Of a DNA stretch of 64,000 nucleotides, positions 8,425-17,447 are shown one piece after another (position 1 is the first letter of the stretch; every line of letters starts with the position of its first letter). Below the pieces are notes generated by a model. The model did not search any database and was not told the DNA's origin. It saw only the letters and a list, made by a program, of their open reading frames with translations. A program made the translations under genes and the position numbers. Origin of the DNA: Lachnospiraceae bacterium (lineage in GTDB: Bacteria > Bacillota > Clostridia > Lachnospirales > Lachnospiraceae). Location: contig CAJTBF010000005.1 in assembly GCA_910574195.1 (NCBI GenBank), positions 62,001-126,000 on the forward strand. The letters run 5' to 3'.

Positions 8425-8820
8425 TCACCGTTTCAGATATAAATATGGCCATTCTTTCATTATTTCATACCAATTATCATTCATTTGAAAATCAAGTATA
8501 TTATGATTTCTGTCTACGGTTATAGAAAATAATTGTGCAGAGCTTTTATTCTCCAATACACAGATACCGTCAGGATACCTGCGCTTATCAGATCCTGTTT
8601 CAAAACGGCCTTTATACCCCTTCCAAGTAAAAGTCCTGTCTGCTGCTATATAGGGAAGACATTTGCTAATATGATTCATGAATATCCCGGAATCATCTGT
8701 GAGTATAAAAGACAACATATTCGGGGCAGTTACATCATCGCCCATACAAACACTTTCTCTTCCTACATATATTTTTTCATTTTTTATAAATGCATTTTTC
8801 TTTTTAAAAAATATTCCCAT
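8425..8820 (-). CDS. Hypothetical protein, possible immunity protein (131 aa)
   Basis: Not recognised. ATG 8820 follows GGAGAGAACC. Predicted soluble, beta-rich and aromatic (for example FTWKGYKGRF and WPYLYLKR); no signal peptide. Like its partner it is AT-rich and begins with a short run of Phe and Lys codons (MGIFFKKKN versus MMIFKKKKE), so the two N-termini resemble each other. Probably co-transcribed with the DUF2185 gene 11 bases downstream. An immunity role is inferred only from that neighbour. Confidence 0.55.
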   Translation of the reverse strand: MGIFFKKKNAFIKNEKIYVGRESVCMGDDVTAPNMLSFILTDDSGIFMNHISKCLPYIAADRTFTWKGYKGRFETGSDKRRYPDGICVLENKSSAQLFSITVDRNHNILDFQMNDNWYEIMKEWPYLYLKR

Positions 8821-8948
8821 ATGGTTCTCTCCTATAATTGGAGTTAGAAAGCGAGAAAGCCCATGAACATCTGCTCACGGACTTCTTATCGTCAATACTC
8901 CGCCGCTATTTCGTGTTCTCTGCCCGAGTCGGAGTAAGATCTCTTTGA

Positions 8949-9021
8949 TGGAGTATACGGGATTCGAACCCGTGGCCTCAACAATGCGAATGTTGCGCGC
9001 TCCCAACTGCGCTAATACCCC
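8949..9021 (-). tRNA. tRNA-Ala (anticodon CGC)
   Basis: On the minus strand the acceptor GGGGTAT pairs with ATACTCC, including the G3-U70 wobble that marks alanine tRNAs. The anticodon stem CAACA/TGTTG holds loop TTCGCAT (anticodon CGC), and the T loop is TTCGAAT. Discriminator is A. The ORF-like frame over it has no support. Confidence 0.95.
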
Positions 9022-9153
9022 CCGTATTGTATCATCTGCTGTCGCCGTCTTCTTGTATGCCGACAAATCAGATCTCGATTCTATGATTATAGCATATGTT
9101 TAAAAAAAATGAAAGAGAGGATTGAAAAAAAGTATCGAAAAAAGTAAAATGAA

Positions 9154-9307
9154 ATTACTTTTCACGGCTCGGGAATGCGCAATCTAGCGCATTCCGTGAA
9201 AACAGACTTACGCAGCGACAACAGTGAGGGGCGATTTTTGTGCAGTAAACTTTAAATATTGCCCCGGGCAATTACTATGAGCGGCCTTCCAGACCGTGAA
9301 TAGTAAT
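9154..9307. repeat. Composite palindromic repeat, three modules
   Basis: The gap 9022-9350 holds no gene. It contains a palindrome at 9154-9204 (TTTTCACGG ... CCGTGAAAA with inner GGAATGCGC/GCGCATTCC), a GGGGC / GCCCC hairpin at 9232-9268 that includes ACTTTAAAT, and an ATTACTAT ... ATAGTAAT palindrome at 9271-9307. The last two follow, on the minus strand, the same order as 18132-18202 and 38707-38787. Confidence 0.65.
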
Positions 9308-9350
9308 AAAATAAATGCAACCTGAATGGTGGAAGTAAGGGAGAGAGAAT

Positions 9351-10349
9351 ATGGAGGAACATTCATCAAAGCAGAGAAATAAAAGGAATCAGAAGCGAAA
9401 ACATGACCAAAATCGTTCGCCGGAAAATGAGAAAAGGCAGTTTGGAACACAAAAAAGAATCCGGCATTTTTTGATCGGCGCTCTTGCGATTATTCTGACC
9501 GGAGGCGGGGTATACGAACTTTTTCCGTTATTTGCGGAATCTTTTCTGACTCCGCAGATGGAACTGCTGGAATTTACGGAAGCGTCGGGAGAGATGCGGG
9601 TCACGTTTCTGGATGTGGCGCAGGGAGATTGTACAATTGTCCAGACAGAAGAACAGAATATGGTCATTGATGCAGGGAATAATCACCAGGGGGAAACCGT
9701 GGCAGACTGGCTGGAAGCACAGGGAATTACAAGACTGGATTATTTGATTTTGACACATCCTGATGCAGATCATATCGGCGGAGCGGACAATATTCTGCGT
9801 ACAGTGGATGTAGAACGGGTAATTATGCCGGATGTGGCCAATGACACTGTAACATATGAAGAAGTAATGGATTTGATTGAAGCACAAGAGATTCCGGTGG
9901 ATTTTCCGGAAGTGGGAGACAGATATCTGCTGGGGGATGCAGGATTTACGGTGTTGTGTCCGCGGCCGGAGGAAGTCAGTGAGGAAGATCTCAATGGTTC
10001 TTCTGTCGGAATCAAATTGGTACATGGTGTCAATTCTTTTGTCATGTGCGGAGATGCAGAGGCGGGGAGTGAACAGAATATGGTACACACTTTTGGAGAC
10101 GCTCTGGAGTCCGATGTACTGAAATGTGGACACCATGGGAGCAGTACGTCTAATTCCGCTTCTTTTTTGCAGAAGGTGAATCCGACCTGGGCGGTAATCA
10201 GCTGTGGACGGGATAATTCTTATGGGCATCCTCATGTGGAAGTTCTTGCGGAATTACAGGATGCCGATATACAGGTGTACCGGACGGATGAACTGGGCAC
10301 AGTTACTGCATATAGTGACGGGCAGGAGATTTTCTGGGAACTTCCCTGA
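9351..10349 (+). CDS. ComEC-type metallo-beta-lactamase-fold hydrolase, secreted or membrane-anchored
   Basis: 332 residues. A basic N-terminus is followed by one hydrophobic segment (about residues 38-58), so the rest is probably outside the membrane. The metallo-beta-lactamase domain covers about residues 75-330, with the metal motif THPDADHIGG and later CGHHGSSTSNS and GHPHVEV. The closest family known to me is the MBL part of ComEC/Rec2, but the competence channel domain is absent. Such stand-alone proteins are common in Clostridia and their substrate is unclear (nuclease or phosphodiesterase activity is possible). ATG follows GGGAGAGAGAAT. Confidence 0.85.
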   Translation: MEEHSSKQRNKRNQKRKHDQNRSPENEKRQFGTQKRIRHFLIGALAIILTGGGVYELFPLFAESFLTPQMELLEFTEASGEMRVTFLDVAQGDCTIVQTEEQNMVIDAGNNHQGETVADWLEAQGITRLDYLILTHPDADHIGGADNILRTVDVERVIMPDVANDTVTYEEVMDLIEAQEIPVDFPEVGDRYLLGDAGFTVLCPRPEEVSEEDLNGSSVGIKLVHGVNSFVMCGDAEAGSEQNMVHTFGDALESDVLKCGHHGSSTSNSASFLQKVNPTWAVISCGRDNSYGHPHVEVLAELQDADIQVYRTDELGTVTAYSDGQEIFWELP

Positions 10350-10430
10350 TACCAATTCTTATTTGAGAACATGGAAAAATACTCCCTTTTTATGGACTGA
10401 ATATGAGACTTGCTTAATAGCACAAGCAGT

Positions 10431-10476
10431 AAAGCAGTGAAATTGTTTTTGCACTAGAAAACAATTCATTGCTTTT
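10431..10476 (+). terminator. Terminator after the ComEC-like gene
   Basis: Imperfect stem AAAGCAGTGAAATTGTTTT / AAAACAATTCATTGCTTTT, with a T-rich tail. Confidence 0.75.
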
Positions 10477-10617
10477 TTGTTTTATTGGAACCATTCATTT
10501 TACTGCTTTTTTGCATTCACTTTTTCTTCACATTTCTTAAGAAATTCTTTTGTTTGTTCTGGCAGTCAAATTTAGATCTGTTCTTTATCATAAGGATCAT
10601 GAAAGGGGGCTGCCGGA

Positions 10618-11127
10618 ATGAACATTCAAACATTGACACAGTATTTTCTGGAATACGGCGCGTTTTTTATTTTCCTCATTGTATTATTAGAATATATGAA
10701 TCTTCCCGGATTCCCGGCGGGCGTTATTATGCCTCTTGCAGGGATATGGGCGGCAAAAGGAGAGATCAGTTTTCCGATGGTAATTTTAATCTCGGTTGGA
10801 GCGGGACTGACCGGGAGCTGGATCCTGTATTTTCTGGGCCGGCTGGGCGGACAAAAACTGATTGGATTTTATTTTAAAAAATTTCCGAAACAGCAGCCTT
10901 TGATTGAAGAAAAGATGGAGATGCTTCGGGAAAAGGGCGGAATCGGTGTATTTGTGAGCAAGCTGCTGCCCATGGTGCGTACCATTATTTCCATTCCGGC
11001 CGGTATGGTCCGGATGGATTTTGTAAAATATACGGTGAGTTCTGTATTGGGAATCTTTCTTTGGAATACGGTCTTTGTCGGAGCCGGATATTTTTTCGGT
11101 GAGGCGGCGATGCAGGTTCTGGCATAA
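10618..11127 (+). CDS. DedA-family membrane protein
   Basis: 169-residue integral membrane protein of the DedA/VTT family, proposed flippases for polyprenyl phosphate or phospholipids. Hydrophobic segments at about 15-35, 45-70, 125-150 and near the C-terminus. Family features are seen: EYMNLPGFPAG early, GRLGGQ, and SKLLPMVRTIISIPAGMVRM. ATG follows AAGGGGGCTGCCGGA. It is followed within 65 bases by a glycosyltransferase gene, suggesting an envelope-lipid operon. Confidence 0.88.
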   Translation: MNIQTLTQYFLEYGAFFIFLIVLLEYMNLPGFPAGVIMPLAGIWAAKGEISFPMVILISVGAGLTGSWILYFLGRLGGQKLIGFYFKKFPKQQPLIEEKMEMLREKGGIGVFVSKLLPMVRTIISIPAGMVRMDFVKYTVSSVLGIFLWNTVFVGAGYFFGEAAMQVLA

Positions 11128-11188
11128 GGGCACAGAAGAAATCGCTTATGTCCGGCAGAAACGGCAGGGAAGAAGGAGGAGAAGAATT

Positions 11189-12445
11189 GTGAAAATTGCA
11201 ATGCTGACCAATAATTACAGGCCCTTTGTAGGGGGAGTGCCGATTTCCGTGGAACGGCAGGCGGTAGGATTGGCGAAACGAGGAAATGATGTAACTGTTT
11301 TTGCCCCCGCGTATGAGGAAACAAAGGATGCCGCAAAGGAACAACTTCATGAGGAGGAATGCAGAGGAAGACTGCACGTTGTAAGATTTTCCACCGGAAA
11401 ACAATGTCTGGAGAACGGAATGGCCATACCCAAGCTTGCGCCGCGGGAAATCCTTCCGGTATTTGAGGAGGAATGGTTCGATCTGATTCATACGCACCAT
11501 CCTATGTTTGTGGGGCCGATGGCTCTGTATCTGGGAAAGAAATATGATCTTCCGGTTGTATATACCTATCATACCAGATACGAAGACTACCTACATTATC
11601 TGCCGCTGTTTCAGGGGCAGAAAAACGGTATTTTCCGTGAGAATATATACCGTGCGGCAAAAGAGAAACTCGTTCCCGGATATATGCGGTGGTTTACCAA
11701 TCAGTGTAATCTGGTGCTGGCGCCGTCGGCGGGAATACAAAAACAGATACGGGAGCAGGGGACAAAAGTTCCCATAGCCGTGTTTCCTACCGGACTGGAA
11801 GAAGGGTTTTACCGGGACTTTGCGAAGGAAGCCAAAGAAATCCGGCGGCGTTTTCTTCCGGAAGGGGGAGTTCTTTTTTGTACGACCGGCAGGCTGGAGA
11901 AAGAGAAAAATCCGGAATTTCTATTTCGAGGAATCCAACAATTGAAAGAGAAGATGTATCAGACATTTCGGGTACTGGTAATCGGAACAGGGAGTATGCA
12001 GGAGGAACTGAGAGAAAGGGCAAAGCAGTTAAAAATTCAGAAGGAGATATGCTTTTTGGGAAATGTGCCCAATATGGAACTAAATCAATATCTGCAGGCC
12101 AGTGATGTATTTCTGTTTGCATCAAAGTCCGAGACGCAGGGGATTGTACTGGCAGAGGCAATGGCGTCCGGATGTCCCGTGGTGGCAGTGCAGGCGTCCG
12201 GTGTGGAAGATATTGTAAAAAATGGCGTGAACGGATTTATGACAGAAGAAGATGTGTTTGCCTGGGCGGAAAAAGTACAGGAGACGGCGGAGAAAAGCGA
12301 CCGCCAGGAGATGAGAAGACAGGCAAAACAGACTGCGGACAGCTACCGGGCAGATCGGCTGGCGCAATATGAAGAATTATTGTATGAGCAGTGTATTCTG
12401 GCGGGGGATCCACGTAAGGGATATTCCTGTCAGGGTATCCGGTAA
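11189..12445 (+). CDS. GT4-family glycosyltransferase, diacylglycerol glucosyltransferase-like
   Basis: 418-residue GT-B fold enzyme. The N-terminal half has THHPMFVGPMA and YHTRYEDYLHYLP; the C-terminal donor domain has TTGRLEKEKNPEF and the GT4 signature SETQGIVLAEAMASGCPVV. These segments resemble enzymes that glucosylate diacylglycerol to make membrane glycolipids, but acceptor choice is inferred. GTG 11189 is preceded by GAAGGAGGAG; earlier in-frame codons overlap dedA. The final codons and the stop lie at the edge of a dispersed repeat that starts near 12443. Confidence 0.85.
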   Translation: MKIAMLTNNYRPFVGGVPISVERQAVGLAKRGNDVTVFAPAYEETKDAAKEQLHEEECRGRLHVVRFSTGKQCLENGMAIPKLAPREILPVFEEEWFDLIHTHHPMFVGPMALYLGKKYDLPVVYTYHTRYEDYLHYLPLFQGQKNGIFRENIYRAAKEKLVPGYMRWFTNQCNLVLAPSAGIQKQIREQGTKVPIAVFPTGLEEGFYRDFAKEAKEIRRRFLPEGGVLFCTTGRLEKEKNPEFLFRGIQQLKEKMYQTFRVLVIGTGSMQEELRERAKQLKIQKEICFLGNVPNMELNQYLQASDVFLFASKSETQGIVLAEAMASGCPVVAVQASGVEDIVKNGVNGFMTEEDVFAWAEKVQETAEKSDRQEMRRQAKQTADSYRADRLAQYEELLYEQCILAGDPRKGYSCQGIR

Positions 12446-12546
12446 TTCATACTCCTGGCTGTCCGATAAAGTACACCCATCCGGGCATCCCGTAATTCAT
12501 GCCCTTCGGGCGGACGGATAGCTACCGCTGTCCGATAAGGTATACC
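12443..12546 (+). repeat. Tandem dispersed repeat (GTAATTCAT ... CTGTCCGATAA), GGGCATCCCGTA family
   Basis: Two diverged units: 12442-12476 and 12491-12546, both starting GTAATTCAT and ending CTGTCCGATAA(A/G)GTA(C/T)ACC. The block 12474-12546 also matches 58485-58556 (ACCCATCCGGGCATCCCGTA ... CTGTCC ... AAGGTATA). The stop codon TAA of the glycosyltransferase gene lies in the first unit. Confidence 0.65.
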
Positions 12547-12571
12547 TAATTGGACATTAGTAGTCCAATTA
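12547..12571. promoter_or_regulatory. Perfect 9-base inverted repeat upstream of the acyltransferase gene
   Basis: TAATTGGAC / GTCCAATTA around a 7-base loop, 35 bases before the next start codon. No T-run follows, so it may be an operator rather than a terminator. Confidence 0.35.
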
Positions 12572-12605
12572 ATATAAAAAATAGAGAAGGGACAGAATAG
12601 ATCAT

Positions 12606-13274
12606 ATGAAAAAACTGGGAAGAAGAATCTTACAGAGATTGTTTCTATGCTATTTAAAATTTCTGGAAAAGACAGTCTCCATTCAGTGGAGAGAGGATCG
12701 CCTGTGCGGAAGCAGCCAGATTTTTGGATTCTGGCACGAGGACAGTTTTTTTATGAATCTGGTATTAAAAAAACTGGCGGATCAGACGGCGCCGGTAGAT
12801 GTCATTGTGACGGCGGATGTACGAGGGGACTATATTGAAACGATGATTGCACATTGTGGCGGTCATGCCCTGCGGGTACCGGATGGTCTGGCCTGTGTTG
12901 GGGCCGTGAAAAAACTGATGAAGCGTTCTTATGAAGAGGCAAGATCACTGGCAATTTCGCTGGATGGTCCTCTGGGTCCCCGTCATGAGCCGAAAAAGCT
13001 GGCATTTTATTTATCGGAGCAACGAAAGGAAGACTTTGTGGGAATTACCGTGGCGTATTCTTCCTGTCTGCGGCTGTTTTGGCGGTGGGATCATTATGTG
13101 ATTCCGCTTCCGTTTACAAGAGTAACAGTGGAACTCCGGGATTACGGGGAGGTAAGTAAGCGGCAGATTCCGGAACTTCCGGTAACAGCCGGGATGAAAA
13201 GTCCTTTGGTGCAGTCTACGGTTTCAGTTTTGGAAAAGATGTCTTCCGGAGAGCAATTTTTAACCCCATTCTAA
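12606..13274 (+). CDS. DUF374-type lysophospholipid acyltransferase-like protein
   Basis: 222 residues matching the DUF374 layout: FWHEDSFF in place of the usual FWHGR, a central SLDGPLGPRHEPKKLA, then GITVAYSSCLRLFWRWDHYVIPLPF. Members resemble glycerophospholipid or lipid A acyltransferases. In a Gram-positive it may acylate a glycolipid or lysophospholipid; the preceding glycosyltransferase supports a lipid role. The activity and substrate are inferred. ATG follows GAAGGGACAG. Confidence 0.75.
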   Translation: MKKLGRRILQRLFLCYLKFLEKTVSIQWREDRLCGSSQIFGFWHEDSFFMNLVLKKLADQTAPVDVIVTADVRGDYIETMIAHCGGHALRVPDGLACVGAVKKLMKRSYEEARSLAISLDGPLGPRHEPKKLAFYLSEQRKEDFVGITVAYSSCLRLFWRWDHYVIPLPFTRVTVELRDYGEVSKRQIPELPVTAGMKSPLVQSTVSVLEKMSSGEQFLTPF

Positions 13275-13528
13275 AAGCAGGGGAAAAATGTTCCGATGGA
13301 TATGGTTCCCGGAGTAACATGGTAATCCGGAGAAATGAACAGGGACTTTTTCTGCTGGAAACAGAAAGAGAATAGAAACAAAACGAGAAAAAGAGGAATG
13401 AAATGTGATATACTGAATCGGACAGAAAGGTTAGGGTAGTTCATCCGGAAAAGTACGGTATGAAAAACCGGTCGGAAGGAAGTATTTTTTACAGAAAAAC
13501 AGGCAGCAGAGGGAGGAAGACAAAAGAA

Positions 13529-14227
13529 ATGGAGATCAATCATGTACTGGTGGTAGAGGATGATAAAGAAATACGGGAAGGAGTACAGATTTATCTGCAG
13601 AGCCAGGGGTATCAGGTATTTGAAGCCGCGGATGGAGTGGAAGGGTTAAAGGTTCTGGAAAAAGAGGAAATTCATCTTGCCATTGTGGATATTATGATGC
13701 CGCGGATGGACGGAATCCATATGACAATGAAATTACGGGAAAAATATGATTTTCCGGTTATTATGCTTTCCGCAAAGTCCGAAGAAGTGGATAAAGTGAT
13801 GGGGTTGAATCTGGGGGCGGATGATTATGTGACAAAACCGTTTACACCGATGGAATTGATGGCGAGAGTGAATTCCCAGCTCCGGCGGTATCGAAAGTTT
13901 CTGGAAAAGCTGGAACCGAGAGAAAACGTCCATGTGATCGGGGGACTGGAAATCAACGAAGATACGGTAGAGGTATCAGTGGACGGAAATCCGGTAAAGA
14001 TGACACCGATTGAATATAAGATTCTTCTGCTCCTGGCGAAAAATCCCGGACATGTGTTTTCCGCAGAAGAAATTTATGAACGGGTGTGGCAGGAACGTGC
14101 CATTAATACAGATACGATTATGGTACATGTCCGCAATATTCGTGAAAAAATTGAAGTGAACCCGAAAAATCCAAAATATTTAAAGGTGGTGTGGGGTGTT
14201 GGTTACAAAATTGAAAAACAGCCGTAA
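13529..14227 (+). CDS. OmpR/VanR-family response regulator
   Basis: 232 residues: receiver domain 1-120, with the acidic pair EDD, phospho-acceptor Asp54 in VDIMMPRMDG, Ser in MLSAKSE and Lys in VTKPF, then an OmpR winged helix (about 135-230) ending MVHVRNIREKIE and VWGVGYKIE. ATG 13529 follows GAGGGAGGAAG; earlier in-frame starts lack a site. It overlaps the histidine kinase gene by 32 bases, so both are translated together. The signal and regulon are unknown. Confidence 0.93.
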   Translation: MEINHVLVVEDDKEIREGVQIYLQSQGYQVFEAADGVEGLKVLEKEEIHLAIVDIMMPRMDGIHMTMKLREKYDFPVIMLSAKSEEVDKVMGLNLGADDYVTKPFTPMELMARVNSQLRRYRKFLEKLEPRENVHVIGGLEINEDTVEVSVDGNPVKMTPIEYKILLLLAKNPGHVFSAEEIYERVWQERAINTDTIMVHVRNIREKIEVNPKNPKYLKVVWGVGYKIEKQP

Positions 14228-16334
14228 GTTTGCAGTAGGCCTGATTCTGGCAGTTTTGCTTGGCAGCGCCTGTATTATGGTAGCGTTCTATCCAATGTTT
14301 CAGGGAGTTGTTGATACGACGGCGCAGAGCAAAGCTTCTTTGGATGCGTTGACAGATATTGGAAATCATCTTTTGCAGGGAAATTCCTTCCTGTACAGTG
14401 AAGTGGCGGATGAAACAAAGCAGAGTGATATTATGCAGAATTATGGGGAGGACCGCTATTTTCTTCTGGTGAAATATCTGGATTATGAAGCGTTTGATTT
14501 TGAGGGAAATGCGCTTCGGGAGAAAAATTCGAAGACTGTTTTGGAGAAGTTGCTGCAAAAGGAAACCGACTATGCGTTCCGCATTGCATTTCTTTATGAC
14601 GACGAGGGCGCTCTTCGTGTGGAAGTAGACGGAAGTGCGCTGAGTGAAGAAGAATGTTATGGGGTGGAGAATTTCCTTTATCAACAGGAAGCCGAATTTT
14701 ATTATCCTATGGATGCTCCCAGGAGCGTAAAAATAGTGTACGCATTTACAGAGGAGAATCTGGAGAAATATATAAAAGAATTTGATTGGAGTGGACAGGA
14801 ATGGAGGAAGGCGGAGACGTTGTCCAACGATGAAGTCTATCTGGTCTTTGAATGGGTGCTCTGCCTGTTTGTATTGGGAATGGCCTGTCTGATTCCATGC
14901 AACAAAAACTGGAATATTGGAGAGCAGAAAATTTTTCATGCTCCGCTGGAAATCGTAATATTGGTTTTGGGATACCTGGTAAGCGAGGAACAGAGATGGT
15001 CTTTCGTGGTAGTGCGTACAATGGAAGTGCCGTCCTCTATGGGAATTAACATAGAGAAGGCAGGAAATGTTGCCATGTGGTTCTGTATTTTTGCTCTGGT
15101 ATATTGGGGAGCAACCTGTATAAGAGCCATGTTTACCATGAAGAAGGCATACTGGAAAGAGCGGACATTGTGTGGGCGTGTATTTTATTGGGCAAGGAAC
15201 AGGAAGGAACCACTTGGAGAACAGGTGAAACAGAGTGCCGGGGATGCCACCGGTCTGTTGAAGAAGATCTGGAAAAGCGTCTGTGCAGTCATGAAGCAGG
15301 TCTATGACTGGGTGATGCATCTGGATTTCCGGGATCGGACAAATCAGACAATTTTGCGGATTGTGGGAACTAACTTTGTCGTCCTGTTTTTCATTACCAT
15401 TTTCTGGTATCACAGGTTCACCGTGCTGGCGTTGTATTCTCTCATATTGTTCCTGTTTCTGCGGAAATTCTTCCGGGATACGCAGAAAAAATATAAGCTG
15501 CTTCTTGCTGCGACTAATGGATTGGCGCAGGGAAATCTGGATGTGCAGATCGAAGGTGATATGGGGATTTTTAATCCGTTGAAGCTGGAGATTCAGAAGA
15601 TTCAGAGGGGATTTAAACGCGCAGTGGAAGAGGAAGTGAAAAGCGAGCGGATGAAAACCGAGCTGATTACCAATGTATCCCATGATCTGAAAACACCACT
15701 GACAGCCATTATCACGTATATCGATCTGTTGAAGCAGGAGAAAGATCCAAAGAAGCAGGAGGAATATCTGGGGGTTCTTGAACGGAAATCACTGCGTCTG
15801 AAAGTGTTGATTGAGGATCTGTTTGAGATCAGCAAGGCAACCAGCCGGAATGTAACGATGAATTATATGAGAGCAGATATCGTGGAACTATTAAAGCAGG
15901 TCAGTCTGGAAAATAAGGGAAAAATCGAGGAAGCAAATCTGGATTTCCGGTGGAATCTGCCGGGAGAAAAGGTAGTGATGCTTTTGGATATCCAGAAGAC
16001 ATACCGTATTTTTGAAAATTTGATCGTAAATATTACGAAATATGCAATGCCTCATACAAGAGTTTACGTAGATCTGCTCGATGAGGGCGGCCAGGTGCTC
16101 ATTTCCATGAAAAATGTATCGGCTGCAGAATTGAATTTTAATACAGAAGAAATTACCGACCGGTTTGTGCGGGGAGATACGGCAAGAAATACCGAAGGTT
16201 CCGGACTGGGGCTGGCCATCGCAAAAAGTTTCACGGAGCTGCAGGGAGGCGCGCTTGTGATTTCAACGGATGCGGATCTGTTCAAGGTCAGCATCTGGCT
16301 TCCCAGGCGGGAAGAGGATGCGCATAACAGTTGA
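14196..16334 (+). CDS. Membrane sensor histidine kinase
   Basis: 712 residues. One membrane segment near 13-35, an extracellular region to about 220, then several membrane segments (about 223-243, 252-270, 290-310 and 398-435). The kinase core has the H box NVSHDLKTPL (His496), an N box near NLIVNITKYAM and the G box GSGLGLAIAKS near 668-678. GTG 14196 has AAAGGTGG six bases upstream. It is the partner of the preceding regulator. The multi-pass sensor with an extracytoplasmic loop fits envelope sensing; the signal is unknown. Confidence 0.92.
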   Translation: MLVTKLKNSRKFAVGLILAVLLGSACIMVAFYPMFQGVVDTTAQSKASLDALTDIGNHLLQGNSFLYSEVADETKQSDIMQNYGEDRYFLLVKYLDYEAFDFEGNALREKNSKTVLEKLLQKETDYAFRIAFLYDDEGALRVEVDGSALSEEECYGVENFLYQQEAEFYYPMDAPRSVKIVYAFTEENLEKYIKEFDWSGQEWRKAETLSNDEVYLVFEWVLCLFVLGMACLIPCNKNWNIGEQKIFHAPLEIVILVLGYLVSEEQRWSFVVVRTMEVPSSMGINIEKAGNVAMWFCIFALVYWGATCIRAMFTMKKAYWKERTLCGRVFYWARNRKEPLGEQVKQSAGDATGLLKKIWKSVCAVMKQVYDWVMHLDFRDRTNQTILRIVGTNFVVLFFITIFWYHRFTVLALYSLILFLFLRKFFRDTQKKYKLLLAATNGLAQGNLDVQIEGDMGIFNPLKLEIQKIQRGFKRAVEEEVKSERMKTELITNVSHDLKTPLTAIITYIDLLKQEKDPKKQEEYLGVLERKSLRLKVLIEDLFEISKATSRNVTMNYMRADIVELLKQVSLENKGKIEEANLDFRWNLPGEKVVMLLDIQKTYRIFENLIVNITKYAMPHTRVYVDLLDEGGQVLISMKNVSAAELNFNTEEITDRFVRGDTARNTEGSGLGLAIAKSFTELQGGALVISTDADLFKVSIWLPRREEDAHNS

Positions 16335-16337
16335 ATA

Positions 16338-16415
16338 GAATCCGGCCTCTTTGCCGTAAGGCAAACTTCAACAGGCCGGATTCCGTAACTATTTATCCAT
16401 AGGCCAAATAGTTAC
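16338..16415. repeat. Composite palindromic repeat downstream of the kinase gene
   Basis: Module one, 16338-16384: GAATCCGGCC / GGCCGGATTC hairpin with inner TTGCCGTAAGGCAA. Module two, 16385-16415: GTAACTATTT / AAATAGTTAC palindrome. Read on the minus strand this is a GTAAC palindrome followed by GGAATCCGGCC, as at 18132-18202. Confidence 0.7.
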
Positions 16416-16537
16416 TATTTGGAACGTAACCCACTATATTTTTCTTGACATATAGGAAAAAATTGCACACAATAAGAATAGAAGCACTCGAAGAGAGATT
16501 GCTTGTTGAAAATGAGAAAAAGTGGGAGGGAATGTGT

Positions 16538-17215
16538 ATGCGTTACGAAGTAAAAGGCGAGACACTGCCGGTAGTTCTTTGCTATTTGGATAGTGGAGAG
16601 AAAATGATTACAGAAAAAGGATCCATGAGCTGGATGTCTCCGAATATGAAGATGGAGACCACGTCCAACGGGGGATTCGGAAAAGCGATCGGAAGGATGT
16701 TCGCAGGGGAATCTCTGTTCCAGAATATTTATACGGCAGAGGGCGGAGAGGGTATGATTGCGTTTGCCTCCAGTTTTCCGGGAAAGATTGTACCTTATGA
16801 GATTGCGCCAGGTAAAGAACTGGTCGTACAGAAATCCGGTTTTCTGGCTTCGGAACGGGGAGTGGAGCTGTCGGTATTTTTCCAGAAAAAATTTGGCGCC
16901 GGTCTTTTCGGCGGGGAAGGCTTTATTATGCAGCGCCTGTCGGGGCGGGGAATCGTATTTTTGGAATTTGACGGACATATTGTAGAGTATGATCTGGCGC
17001 CCGGGCAGCAGATTTTGGTGGATACCGGATATCTGGCGGCCATGGAGTCGACATGCAGTATTGATATTAAGTCGGTTCCCGGTGTGAAGAATATGGTCTT
17101 TGGCGGAGAGGGCATTTTTAATACAATGATTACAGGCCCGGGGCATATCTGGCTGCAGACCATGCCGATTTCGAATGTGGCAGGAGAAATTGGCCGGTTT
17201 ATTCCTGCAAAATAA
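16538..17215 (+). CDS. AIM24 / TIGR00266 family protein
   Basis: 226-residue beta-rich protein of the AIM24 family, found widely in bacteria without an agreed function. Repeated glycine-rich strands such as GGEGMIAFASSFPGKIV, FGGEGFIMQRLSGRG and FGGEGIFNTMITGPG are typical. ATG 16538 is seven bases after GGGAGGG; an ATG at 16532 is too close to the site. No signal peptide. It stands alone between the two-component system and an ECF S-component. Confidence 0.85.
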   Translation: MRYEVKGETLPVVLCYLDSGEKMITEKGSMSWMSPNMKMETTSNGGFGKAIGRMFAGESLFQNIYTAEGGEGMIAFASSFPGKIVPYEIAPGKELVVQKSGFLASERGVELSVFFQKKFGAGLFGGEGFIMQRLSGRGIVFLEFDGHIVEYDLAPGQQILVDTGYLAAMESTCSIDIKSVPGVKNMVFGGEGIFNTMITGPGHIWLQTMPISNVAGEIGRFIPAK

Positions 17216-17447
17216 AGAACAGATATCCTCCGTCATTAGTACTGGCGGAAATAGCCGGTGCAGAATTCATTGTTAATTACACAAAGTTGTACTGGGCAGC
17301 GCAGTGCCTGGTATGAACAGCAACCAAACTGGCCTGTATAAAAACAATAAAACTGGATGTTTCCATGTATCCACTATGTGCGTATGATATAGAAGAAGCA
17401 AAAAGAATTTCAATCAGGAATTTTGAGAAGAAAGGGGATATAGGAAG
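17216..17447 (+). other. Leader region with a diverged palindrome
   Basis: No gene. Positions 17286-17334 (GTTGTACTGGGCAG ... CTGGTATGAACAGCAAC) resemble a diverged member of the GTAAC palindrome family, closest to 39971-40005. I see no recognisable riboswitch ahead of the transporter gene. Confidence 0.3.

Noticed and set aside
8875-9066. Minus-strand 63-codon frame
   Set aside because: It lies over the tRNA-Ala gene and reflects tRNA sequence.
9351-10349. Full competence channel ComEC
   Set aside because: Only the hydrolase domain and one membrane segment are present; the channel domain is missing.
14118-15683. 521-codon minus-strand frame opposite the histidine kinase
   Set aside because: Antisense of a clear kinase gene; composition is low-information (His, Ile, Phe rich) with no domain.
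17216-17447. FMN, THF or thiamin riboswitch before the ECF S component
   Set aside because: No conserved core of these classes could be identified in the leader.
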